A stretch of DNA of 35,291 bases, taken from positions 1-35,291 of the forward strand of contig JAQWMQ010000025.1 in NCBI GenBank assembly GCA_029246705.1, read 5' to 3'. The stretch's first letter is position 1. Every line of letters begins with the position of its first letter. Below the pieces are notes generated by a model. It had not been told where the DNA came from, did no database searches, and saw nothing but the letters and a program-made list of their open reading frames with translations. Made by a program: the position numbers and the translations under genes. The DNA is from Phycisphaerales bacterium. GTDB taxonomy: Bacteria; Planctomycetota; Phycisphaerae; Phycisphaerales; SM1A02. Below, one piece after another: positions 8,401 through 14,807 of the stretch.

Positions 8401-9649
8401 CTTCCCAGACCAGGGTGCCGGTCGAAGCCTCGTAGGCGGCCACCGTGTCCTCGCCGCCCGCAAAGAGGTGGTCTTCGGACTTGATCAGTTCCAGTGGCGT
8501 CCGGTTGGCGACCGACCACAGCAGGGTCCCGCTGGGGCGGTCGAGTGCCGAGAGCGTCTCATCGGCAAGCATCCAGGCGGTGGGGCCATCGACGATCATC
8601 GCATTACCGCGCTGGTAGGACGCGATCTTCTCGCGTGAGGTGCCGTCGCTGTCGGTGATCCACCCGCCCTTGTTGCCGGGGCCGTGCAACACGCCGTCGT
8701 CCTCGGTGAGCAGCACGAAGCTGCCGCCACCTCCGCTGAGTGCCCCGCGCGGCTCGCCGGTCGCCCGGTCGAGGACCAACGGTGCGACCCGGCCCTGGGG
8801 GACGATGATCGAATCATCAGAGAGCAGCAGGGGCCCTTCCATCGTCCAGCCGGTGCCAAGATCCCGCACGTAGTGCTGGGGTCCTTCGATCGCGCCGGTT
8901 CGAGCATCCAGGGCGGCGATATGGGTGGATTCCCAGGGGAGGAAACTCGCCGCGCAGTAGGCGGTGCCATCGAGCACATGCACGCCGGTTCGAACGGGCC
9001 ATGGTGAGATCATGCGTCCGTTGTTGAGAATCAGTCGGACATCCTCGACCACGGCGCGTCGCCAGAGCACAGCGCCGGTCCTGGCATCCAGGGCCGTGGC
9101 AAAGCCGTCATCGGAACCGAAGTAGAGCGTGCCGTCGTGCCAGGTCGGTGCGATGCGAACCGGGCCATCCGCGGTGTGCGACCAGACCAGCTCGCCGGTG
9201 GAGGCGTCGAGGCGACGCACGGTGTCGTCGGTCGGGCCGGCGAGGAAGAGGGCGTCTCCGTCCTCGTCTTGAACCGCGGTCACCTGGATCACCGGGTCGT
9301 AATTGCGCATCGACTTCATGCCGGCGAGTGCGGCGTAGGCATCCCATTTGGCCGGGGCGGGCCAGGCGCTTCGAACGGGAACGGGGCTCTGCCAGCTCCA
9401 GGCTTCCGTGAGATGAGTGGGTTCGAGCACGAGATCGACGACACCGCTTCGGCGGAGATCCGCCCGGTGGGTCGGCCAGTCGCCCGGATCAGCCTTGACC
9501 TCGGCTGGAAGGAGCAGGGGGCCAAGGACCAGGACGAGTGTCCCGAGAAGCGAGCAGACGATTCCCCGCAAGTCATGGCCCCGTGGCCACGAGCTTCCGC
9601 AGGGAAGACGATGGGCGGGAATCTTCTGGATGGTACTTGGACTGCTCAT
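5438..9649 (-). CDS. Giant exported mosaic protein: PQQ-like propeller, LamG-like, FN3-like, methyltransferase-like, second PQQ-like propeller
   Basis: From the ATG at 9649 (MSSPSTIQ) the product has 1403 residues; an upstream in-frame reading to 9925 is low complexity and overlaps the divergent gene, so I reject it. A signal or membrane segment lies at residues 28-50. Residues 55-450 carry PQQ-like (BamB-type) blades with repeated LDASTGELVW-type units. Residues 560-710 resemble a LamG/concanavalin domain (WHVVAVRYDG, LWVDGR, ELRLYDEAV). Residues 735-815 look like a fibronectin/phosphatase-N-type sandwich. Residues 845-925 follow a Rossmann methyltransferase pattern (VLGSDDPTLALTLA, NVLALHTDP, LVVVAEGI) but the glycine motif is degenerate. 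Residues 955-1300 are a second propeller and the end is cysteine-rich (GCSCG near 1368). It heads the seven-gene operon. The role is unknown; a periplasmic scaffold is plausible. Confidence 0.8.
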   Translation of the reverse strand: MSSPSTIQKIPAHRLPCGSSWPRGHDLRGIVCSLLGTLVLVLGPLLLPAEVKADPGDWPTHRADLRRSGVVDLVLEPTHLTEAWSWQSPVPVRSAWPAPAKWDAYAALAGMKSMRNYDPVIQVTAVQDEDGDALFLAGPTDDTVRRLDASTGELVWSHTADGPVRIAPTWHDGTLYFGSDDGFATALDARTGAVLWRRAVVEDVRLILNNGRMISPWPVRTGVHVLDGTAYCAASFLPWESTHIAALDARTGAIEGPQHYVRDLGTGWTMEGPLLLSDDSIIVPQGRVAPLVLDRATGEPRGALSGGGGSFVLLTEDDGVLHGPGNKGGWITDSDGTSREKIASYQRGNAMIVDGPTAWMLADETLSALDRPSGTLLWSVANRTPLELIKSEDHLFAGGEDTVAAYEASTGTLVWEAPVDGNAFGLVLSGDRLIVSTDEGRIHVFESRSGASATTSTVATAELLESGSTTDVTPPPIEVLAESGLVDRWIFREDLVERVPVSTEDPRLYPVVPNEVPGRPSGRFRAFNTFVDTPMGSLVRLDGASNDLEATTPGNEPRMPGEAFTAAAVVRIDSPRSWGGLLSAVQDNGPDETGWVLGYRNLNLGLGLRTSGRDDRMTWILDPQPIEAGTWHVVAVRYDGSVMRLWVDGRTVAKSDLEQGALVMPERYWYALGAYHDDDEYFVTDGVLAELRLYDEAVDDAVLQRMLALWQPLLELPAEEPETAEDPGQAPSAGPIIDFNQHGVARIRWETDEAVPTRAIWTLGDEELGRFTNAVPRREHVCLIEGLRRNRIHQLRLGLAEDAESPLSRAYQVDTSFDYTRLPVADGVDAPPALEALSRSGIDRGLALVLGSDDPTLALTLARHSRLNVLALHTDPQVVARLRTAFLEAGVYGERVQALATESYERTNLPAECANLVVVAEGISLKPPALNRLLVPEHGVAISGDALHRSPATPGAGVWTHMYGTPDNSGYGGETLGGIHGNERLALQWIGRPGPRYQSDRGNRKPAPLAAGGRLYMQGLNRIIAVDDHNGTILWALELPETQRFNIPRDTSNWCADEDHVFVAGPRLLVIDGRTGELIRTQTVPGVHAEGGEHEWGYVARTDELMLGSTVRKGSSHTGWWGAEHWYDGRDNFSILKVCSDTLFATEPDSGSLRWEYQPDGLIINPTITVADGRVTFIESGNQELVDGESRKLEDVRLWSDVELVTLDEKTGEELWRRPARPMPGRIAVYTAVSNGILYLQTSDDGAFALYAFDLETGRSLWRHKFDWEVDHHGKHLSRIAVAEGLLYLRPYVLDARTGELLREAFPEGHQCGNYACTSESIFLRAGDLAMWSPREDAVSRWQRVRPDCWISTIPANGMVLSPEGGGGCSCGSWIESSMAFRPVLEGAPGRGLHQPDDGDESP

Positions 9650-9729
9650 GGACGTACTGCCTAGAATATCGTCGTACGGGGGTGCTTGATGCTGGAAATG
9701 AAGATGCCGTCGACTCCGCTCGCCATTGG

Positions 9730-9797
9730 GCCCATCTGGCTTGCGTCTGGCCGGGTTGGCCGTGCATGGGCTGAGACGCCTCAGGCCACCGGTGGCC
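9730..9797. other. Cluster of hairpins between divergent genes, candidate structured leader or operator
   Basis: Three adjacent self-complementary elements fill this stretch. GCCCAT (9730-9735) pairs with ATGGGC (9766-9771) and encloses an inner GGCC-GGGTT-GGCC hairpin (9749-9761). Next is CTGAG-ACGC-CTCAG (9771-9784). Last is the perfect 14-base palindrome GGCCACCGGTGGCC (9784-9797). It sits 29 bases before the start of the plus-strand zinc-ribbon gene and about 80-150 bases before the minus-strand operon start, so it could be a leader RNA for either, or a DNA operator. A TATTCT hexamer close to the operon start would, if it is the -10, leave the hairpins out of the minus transcript. Confidence 0.4.
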
Positions 9798-9825
9798 GCG
9801 AAAGCTGAGTCTGGGGAGGATAGTG

Positions 9826-10863
9826 ATGGCCCACACATGCAGCTCCAACGACCTCCAGACCGATGGCCTCGCGACTTTCGAGGAACTTCCGGAAGACGCC
9901 GTTCTTCTTGAGCGACTGGACGCAAGACTCGAGAGCCGTCGAAAACGCTCTATCAGGAACAATCTGGTCTTGTATGTCGTCGTGGTGGTCCTGATTGTCG
10001 TGTTCGGCTGGATGTATGGCGCGCCCGCTCACTTGCGTCTGGCGATAGACAGCTGGTGGGGAGGCGCGGATCTTCTCAAGGCACTTCTGCTCCTGGCAGG
10101 GCCTGATGGCACGGCAACAGAGTCAGTCGCGTCTTACATACTGGGGAGGGTGCTGCCGTTCGTCTTCCTTCCAATCTTCACCCTCAGCCCGATCATTGGA
10201 CTCGTCTACAGCACACGGAATAATCAAAAGCAGTATCAAGAGCGCGTGCGATTGGCCGGCCTGCACGCGTGCCCGAAGTGCGCATCTGACACGCGTACGG
10301 ACCAGACCAGCTGCCGGCTTTGTCGTCACATCGACAGTGAACGGGTGCCTCCGTTCTGGCGTGCCTTCATCGTCATGGATCCTGCCTTCGAGAAGTCCGG
10401 CGTCCCTGGAGCCGGACGAACCGATCTGGAAGGACGCTTTTCCCAATCGAGCTCTGCCGACTCTCGGCGAAGAAGGCATCGACAACTGCTCCTGCACGGC
10501 CTGGTGATCGTGGCAATTGTCACGTTGATGATCCTCATCCCATTCGGATTGATCTCTTCACTAGGCGTCACGTCTGACATGGGGGTCATGCTGGTCGTTG
10601 TTTGTTCCTTCTGCATTGTCAAGCTCGTCATGATGATGTCCTATGGAACGAGTTTCAATCGGTTTTCGACACATGGATTCTGTCCGGAATGCAGACACGA
10701 ACAGCTCCCCGGCGGGCCAGCAGGTCTCTGCCAGGAGTGCGGATGCCAATTGATGGAGGGTTGTCTGGTCTATGCCTATCGAGAGAAGTACACATCCGAA
10801 ACATTGATCGACTGGGTCCCGTTGATCCTCTGGTTCATCTTTGGTCTGCTCATCATTACCTGA
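9826..10863 (+). CDS. Membrane protein with two zinc-ribbon modules, unknown function
   Basis: A 345-residue protein not matching a family I can name. The ATG at 9826 is chosen over the GTG at 9823 because the Shine-Dalgarno GGGGAGGA (9813-9820) is then 5 bases away. Membrane segments lie near residues 47-65, 82-92 (short), 108-128, 222-246, 252-272 and 328-344. Two CxxC pairs form a soluble zinc-ribbon between helices (C149, C152, C163, C166), and a second set is C286, C289, C302, C305. Cytoplasmic zinc-ribbons alternating with helices are common in uncharacterised planctomycete membrane proteins. It is transcribed divergently from the seven-gene operon. A small similar protein (zinc-ribbon plus TM) is encoded at 22094-22309. 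Confidence 0.75.
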   Translation: MAHTCSSNDLQTDGLATFEELPEDAVLLERLDARLESRRKRSIRNNLVLYVVVVVLIVVFGWMYGAPAHLRLAIDSWWGGADLLKALLLLAGPDGTATESVASYILGRVLPFVFLPIFTLSPIIGLVYSTRNNQKQYQERVRLAGLHACPKCASDTRTDQTSCRLCRHIDSERVPPFWRAFIVMDPAFEKSGVPGAGRTDLEGRFSQSSSADSRRRRHRQLLLHGLVIVAIVTLMILIPFGLISSLGVTSDMGVMLVVVCSFCIVKLVMMMSYGTSFNRFSTHGFCPECRHEQLPGGPAGLCQECGCQLMEGCLVYAYREKYTSETLIDWVPLILWFIFGLLIIT

Positions 10864-11032
10864 AGTTTCGTCTTCAGTCTCTTCTTTTGAACATGTCACA
10901 AGATGAATGTGTCATTGGACGACCAGGTCTCCAATCCTCCTGCCCACTCGAAGGCAAAGGTCCGATCTTGACGCCTGGTGAAGAGATCAATCCGACTGTG
11001 ATGAAGCATTCAAGTCGTGTATCATGGCTTGA

Positions 11033-11827
11033 ATGAGCAACCGGATAGCCACTGCATTTGCCCGCGCCCGATCGGAAGACAGGCCTGCCCTGATGCCCTA
11101 CATCACGGCAGGAGATCCGCCAAAGCCTGACTTGTCGACACTCATCGTCGGCATGGCGGACGCCGGGGCGGACATCATCGAGATCGGGATTCCCTTTTCA
11201 GATCCGATCGCCGACGGACCGGTCATCGCCTCGGCGATGTTCCGTTCCCTTGAGGCGGGCATGACCCCTGCCGGGGTGTTCGCCGAAGTGAAGAAGGCAC
11301 GCGCAAGTACCGACATCGCTCTGGTAGGCATGGTGTCCGACTCGATCGTGGCCCATGCGGATCGAGGTCGGTTCGTCGCTCAGGCAGCCGAAGCGGGCTT
11401 CGACGGCTTGATCGTCCCTGATGCGGACACCAGGGATCTTGGCGACCTCCAGGAAGCGTGCAAGACCCATGGCTTGACGCTCACGTTGCTGGTCGCCCCG
11501 ATGAGTACCGGTGCGCGACAACGCGAGATCGTCGAGCATTCATCTGGCTTCATTTATCTGCTTGCGCGAGCCGGGGTCACCGGAGAACGGCAGGATGCGC
11601 CTGATATCGCCGGTCGCATGAGTGAACTTCGTGCTCTGACCGACCTACCGATCGGTGTCGGGTTCGGTATAGCGACAGCGGAACACGTCACCGCCGTCGG
11701 CGCGAGTGCAGATGGGGCGATCGTGGGTTCTGCGTTGGTACGACGCCTGCATGAGGCCCATGAAGCAGGTGAGGATGTCGGTACTGCGGCACATGACTTC
11801 GTCAAGGGGCTGCAGACGAGTCCCTGA
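11033..11827 (+). CDS. trpA: Tryptophan synthase alpha subunit
   Basis: A 264-residue cytoplasmic TIM-barrel enzyme that cleaves indole-3-glycerol phosphate to indole and glyceraldehyde 3-phosphate; the indole passes to TrpB. The catalytic pair is present: E50 and D61 in the segment EIGIPFSDPIADGP (equivalent to E49 and D60 of the E. coli enzyme). The YITAGDP motif (23-29), the phosphate-binding GVGFGI segment and the mobile loop YLLARAGVTG are all there. The length is normal. trpB is not next to it: the upstream neighbour is a membrane protein and the downstream neighbour is convergent lexA, so this organism has a dispersed trp pathway. No strong Shine-Dalgarno precedes the ATG; a TATCAT hexamer lies just upstream and could be a -10, giving a very short leader. 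Confidence 0.95.
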   Translation: MSNRIATAFARARSEDRPALMPYITAGDPPKPDLSTLIVGMADAGADIIEIGIPFSDPIADGPVIASAMFRSLEAGMTPAGVFAEVKKARASTDIALVGMVSDSIVAHADRGRFVAQAAEAGFDGLIVPDADTRDLGDLQEACKTHGLTLTLLVAPMSTGARQREIVEHSSGFIYLLARAGVTGERQDAPDIAGRMSELRALTDLPIGVGFGIATAEHVTAVGASADGAIVGSALVRRLHEAHEAGEDVGTAAHDFVKGLQTSP

Positions 11828-11904
11828 TCTGCTTCTTCAAGACGCTGCAACGAAAGCGGCACGACCACCAGGACGTGCGTTGAGAAGCAAGCTGTCGACC
11901 AGAG

Positions 11905-12525
11905 TCAATACCGACGCAACACACCGATGACGACGCCCTGGATCTGGCAGTCGTCGACGATGATCGGTTCGAACGCCTCGTTGGCAGGCTGCAGTCGGAT
12001 GCGTCCGTCCGGTTCCTTGTAGAAGGTCTTGAGCGTGGTTTCGCCCTCGGGCAGCAGGGCGACGACGCGTTCACCGTTTCGCGCAGTCTGCCGCCGTTCG
12101 ACGATGACGTAGTCACCACTGCAGATACCTTCATCCTGCATGGATTCACCTTCGACCTGCAACGCGAAGGTGGCGCCACGGCTGCCGGTCCTGGGCCCGA
12201 AGAATTCCTCGAGACTGAGGGTCTCGTCATCCTGGAGACGCTCGATGGGCATGCCGGCGGCGATACGACCCATGAGAGGAAAGGAGATGCCGTCATGCAT
12301 CTCGGTGGGGAGAGCGTAGTCCTCAGCGATCGCCAAAGAGCGAGCCTTGTTCTTGTCGCGTGTCAAGGCGCCCTTCTTCACCAGGGCTTCGACGTGCTCG
12401 AACACGGTGACCCTGCTGACTCCGAGACCGTCGGCGAGTTCCTGCATGGTCGGCGAAAAGCCGTCCGTCAATCGTGCGTCCCGGATCATCCGGAAGATCT
12501 CGGCTTGCTTTGGGGTCAGGGTCAC
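11905..12525 (-). CDS. lexA: SOS repressor LexA
   Basis: A 206-residue repressor and self-cleaving protease. The N-terminal winged helix-turn-helix covers residues 1-65 (LTPKQAEIFRMI, SPTMQELADGLGVSRVTV). The cleavage site is A90-G91 in GRIAAGMP, and the catalytic pair is S128 (in GESM) and K166 (in ETTLKTF). RecA-stimulated cleavage lifts repression of DNA repair genes. The start is a GTG at 12525 with Shine-Dalgarno AGGAG (12531-12535) 5 bases before it. The helix 3 sequence (GVSRVTVFEHV) differs from that of the E. coli protein, so the operator probably differs too. The gene converges on trpA with 77 bases between the stops and no clear terminator. A long ORF upstream overlaps its 5' third. 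Confidence 0.95.
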   Translation of the reverse strand: MTLTPKQAEIFRMIRDARLTDGFSPTMQELADGLGVSRVTVFEHVEALVKKGALTRDKNKARSLAIAEDYALPTEMHDGISFPLMGRIAAGMPIERLQDDETLSLEEFFGPRTGSRGATFALQVEGESMQDEGICSGDYVIVERRQTARNGERVVALLPEGETTLKTFYKEPDGRIRLQPANEAFEPIIVDDCQIQGVVIGVLRRY

Positions 12526-13252
12526 TGGAGCTCCTCTCCGGCATCGCGATGCCGTGGGGTGTCAGGCCGATGTCGGCCAGTTGGGTATTCAGTTGGGCGT
12601 GCAGGCGTCCACCGAACCCTTGATCGGTTCCGTGGGGACGAAGGAGTTCAAGAAAGGCGCTGAGTTGCCGTTTCTGGCTTGCGGCGATTCGAAGGACGCT
12701 GTCGAAAGCGCCAAGAAACGCCGAGGACCGGCGGGGCGTTCCGTCGGCTGCGGACTGGAGCAAGTCCGCGCCGACGGGAACCACCGCTGGAGACGAAACA
12801 TCACGAGGCTCGTCATCGATGACCTCTGGACGTGTGATGCTCGTTGCGAAAGGGACGGATGGACGGGTCTGAACCGTTACGGGCAGTTCAAGTCGTCGAA
12901 TACCGAGCAGTCGGTCGACGAACGATCGCGGTGCGCGATGAAGCGCGCGCAAGGGGGAGGCCTGTGCGGACTTCGAGGGAGTGGAACCAGCTGTGCGTCT
13001 GGTCGGTGTGTCGTGAACCCGGCTGATCGCGGTCAGGGTTCGACCAGCACCGAGATACTCGGTTCGATGCGTGCCACCAGGGCCGAGCGAGACGAGTGGA
13101 CGGCACGTCTCGGGCAAGCGGTTGTACGCACGTTGTCGAGGGTCCAGTCGACCCGGCGCATGAAGCGCCCTGAGGAAGGAACGAAAGCTGAAGCGAGGCA
13201 CGTTCGGGGTGCTGTCGGCGCTGGTCGTTGGTGTGGCTGTGAGCAGTGACAT
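12323..13252 (-). CDS. Possible hypothetical protein upstream of and overlapping lexA
   Basis: A 309-codon open frame that fills most of the 1 kb between lexA and the aminotransferase gene. Its first 60 residues are Ser/Thr/Pro/Arg-rich. The more protein-like part is near residues 170-240, with an amphipathic stretch (AFLGAFDSVLRIAAS, LSAFLELLRPHG, LHAQLNTQLADIGL). It then runs 203 bases into lexA in another frame, which is abnormal. A different frame ends with a TGA that overlaps the lexA GTG start, the usual coupled arrangement, so a real gene may end there after a frameshift, or the ORF may be spurious. No good Shine-Dalgarno is visible and no domain is recognised. Confidence 0.3.
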   Translation of the reverse strand: MSLLTATPTTSADSTPNVPRFSFRSFLRALHAPGRLDPRQRAYNRLPETCRPLVSLGPGGTHRTEYLGAGRTLTAISRVHDTPTRRTAGSTPSKSAQASPLRALHRAPRSFVDRLLGIRRLELPVTVQTRPSVPFATSITRPEVIDDEPRDVSSPAVVPVGADLLQSAADGTPRRSSAFLGAFDSVLRIAASQKRQLSAFLELLRPHGTDQGFGGRLHAQLNTQLADIGLTPHGIAMPERSSSDPDPKASRDLPDDPGRTIDGRLFADHAGTRRRSRSQQGHRVRARRSPGEEGRLDTRQEQGSLFGDR

Positions 13253-13393
13253 GGCGGGTTCTCAGTCTTCTCAAGGGCCTCGGGGGGTCGTGGCGCTCCG
13301 GCCGGTGTGCCCCCTGTGGCACTGGGTCCTGGATTGGTGAGCATGCTCCGCACGCACCTTCTGACAGTCGTGCCACGACCGTCTGACCTACTT

Positions 13394-13442
13394 GTTCGGC
13401 ATATATTAGGTGTTCCCAAGAGCCTTTGTTCGGTACTTGTTC
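13394..13442. promoter_or_regulatory. Cluster of GTTC half-sites, possible LexA-type operator
   Basis: GTTC occurs at 13394-13397, 13412-13415, 13428-13431 and 13439-13442. The last two form GTTC-N7-GTTC, the direct-repeat arrangement known as the LexA operator in alphaproteobacteria. The cluster lies in an AT-rich non-coding stretch between the aminotransferase gene (plus) and the lexA-side ORF (minus), where promoters of both are expected. Which motif LexA of this organism reads is not known to me, so this is a hint only. Confidence 0.25.
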
Positions 13443-13556
13443 GCATGTGGCTCCAACATAGCCCGTATATGCCTAGTAATCAGTCAGTTAGGGGTATCGT
13501 AAATTTCTCAGCCAGACCCGAACGAATGGTTCTCGTGGATCGATTAGGCTCGTTTC

Positions 13557-14807
13557 ATGGCGAACACTCCACCTGCACAATCGTTCTGCAAACCCCCTCA
13601 ACCACTGATCGAGAACCCAGGTCGTCTGTGGCTGCTCGATCCTGAGCTCGATTTCCTCAATCACGGCTCCTTCGGGGCCGTACCTCGCGAGGTGCTGGAT
13701 GCCCAGACAGCCTGGCGTGAAGCGATCGAACGGGATCCCATCGAAATGATGGGCCGGCGAATCTCGGAGCTGCTTGAGACTTCTCGATGGGCTGCCGGGG
13801 CGTTGATCAACTGTCACCCGGATTCAGTCGGGTTCTCCCTGAATGCCACCAGCGCGATCAATGCCGTCGTTCGCTCGCTTTCCTTCAAACCTGGCGATCG
13901 CATCGTTGCACCGAACCATGTCTACAACGGTGTGCGTCAGACCCTGCGCTGGGTCGCAGCCCGTGACGGCGCCGAGTATCTGGAGATACCGGTCGAACTT
14001 CCGGTTGACCACTCGGACCAGCTGGGCGATCGAATTCTCGAGTCGATCCCCGATCGAACCAGACTCCTGGTCATCGACGAGATCAGTTCACCCACGGCGA
14101 TCAGGTTTCCGGTCGAGCGGATCGTTCGTGAATGCTCCAAACGCGGGATCCAGGTCGTGGTCGACGGTGCGCACGCGCCCGGCATGATCGAGGTCGACAT
14201 CAACCGGCTCGAGTCACTCGGCATGCTGGCCTGGACGGGAAACCTCCACAAGTGGGCTTATGTTCCGAAGACCTGCGCACTGTTGTTCGTGCATGAAGAG
14301 CGTCGTGACAGCATTCATCCTTCGACCATCAGTCACTTTCTCGATGGTGGCTTCAAGCGTGAATTCGAATGGCAGGGGACCGTGGATTTCACTCCGTGGC
14401 TGTCGGTTCCCGCAGCACTCTCCTTCATCGAGACGACTTTCGGCCTGGAACGGCTGCTCGAGCACAACCACCAGCTCGCGACCTGGGCACATGCGCACCT
14501 GTGCTCGACCTGGGAGGTCGAACCTCTCACGCCCCTGGACGGTTCGCTTCTGGGCGCGATGGCGGCAATGGTCCTGCCACGCCGGATACAGGCTCACTTC
14601 GAGAACCCGATGGTCCTGCAGCACACCCTGTACGACAACCATCGCATCGAGACCCCGGTCCACGCCTGGGGCGATGAGTGGCTGATTCGCGTGAGTGCAC
14701 AGGCCTACAACACGCCCGATCAGTACCGAAATCTCGGCGAGGTGATCCTCGAACTGGCTGATCACGGGCCGAGCAAACCACCCCGCATCAGGGTCAATCC
14801 CCTGTAG
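13557..14807 (+). CDS. PLP-dependent class V aminotransferase, isopenicillin N epimerase-like
   Basis: A 416-residue cytoplasmic enzyme of PLP fold type I. The internal aldimine lysine is K232 in GNLHKWAY, the cofactor-nitrogen aspartate is D203 in VVDGAHAPG, and the N-terminal FLNHGSFGAVP (33-43) is the hallmark of the CefD/isopenicillin N epimerase-like subgroup (LNNGSFGxxP). The ISSPTAIRFP segment (176-185) binds the cofactor region. Members of this subgroup act as epimerases, desulfurases or lyases on amino acids, and many are unassigned, so the substrate cannot be stated. The ATG has no obvious Shine-Dalgarno. The 3' end overlaps the convergent HEAT-like gene by 14 bases. No beta-lactam biosynthesis genes are nearby. 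Confidence 0.85.
   Translation: MANTPPAQSFCKPPQPLIENPGRLWLLDPELDFLNHGSFGAVPREVLDAQTAWREAIERDPIEMMGRRISELLETSRWAAGALINCHPDSVGFSLNATSAINAVVRSLSFKPGDRIVAPNHVYNGVRQTLRWVAARDGAEYLEIPVELPVDHSDQLGDRILESIPDRTRLLVIDEISSPTAIRFPVERIVRECSKRGIQVVVDGAHAPGMIEVDINRLESLGMLAWTGNLHKWAYVPKTCALLFVHEERRDSIHPSTISHFLDGGFKREFEWQGTVDFTPWLSVPAALSFIETTFGLERLLEHNHQLATWAHAHLCSTWEVEPLTPLDGSLLGAMAAMVLPRRIQAHFENPMVLQHTLYDNHRIETPVHAWGDEWLIRVSAQAYNTPDQYRNLGEVILELADHGPSKPPRIRVNPL

Noticed and set aside
9730-9797. Firm annotation as a c-di-GMP riboswitch
   Set aside because: Only part of the core resembles GEMM; the GNRA-capped helix is missing and the P2 part cannot be matched by eye.
9650-9925. Upstream extension of the propeller gene to 9925
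   Set aside because: The extra 92 residues are Arg/Ser/Pro-rich and non-conserved in style, overlap the divergent zinc-ribbon gene, and the ATG at 9649 begins a proper signal sequence.
12347-13249. 300-codon plus-strand frame opposite the lexA-side ORF
   Set aside because: Arg/Cys/Gly/Trp-rich, no ribosome site, antisense to lexA at its start; looks like a mirror frame in GC-rich DNA.
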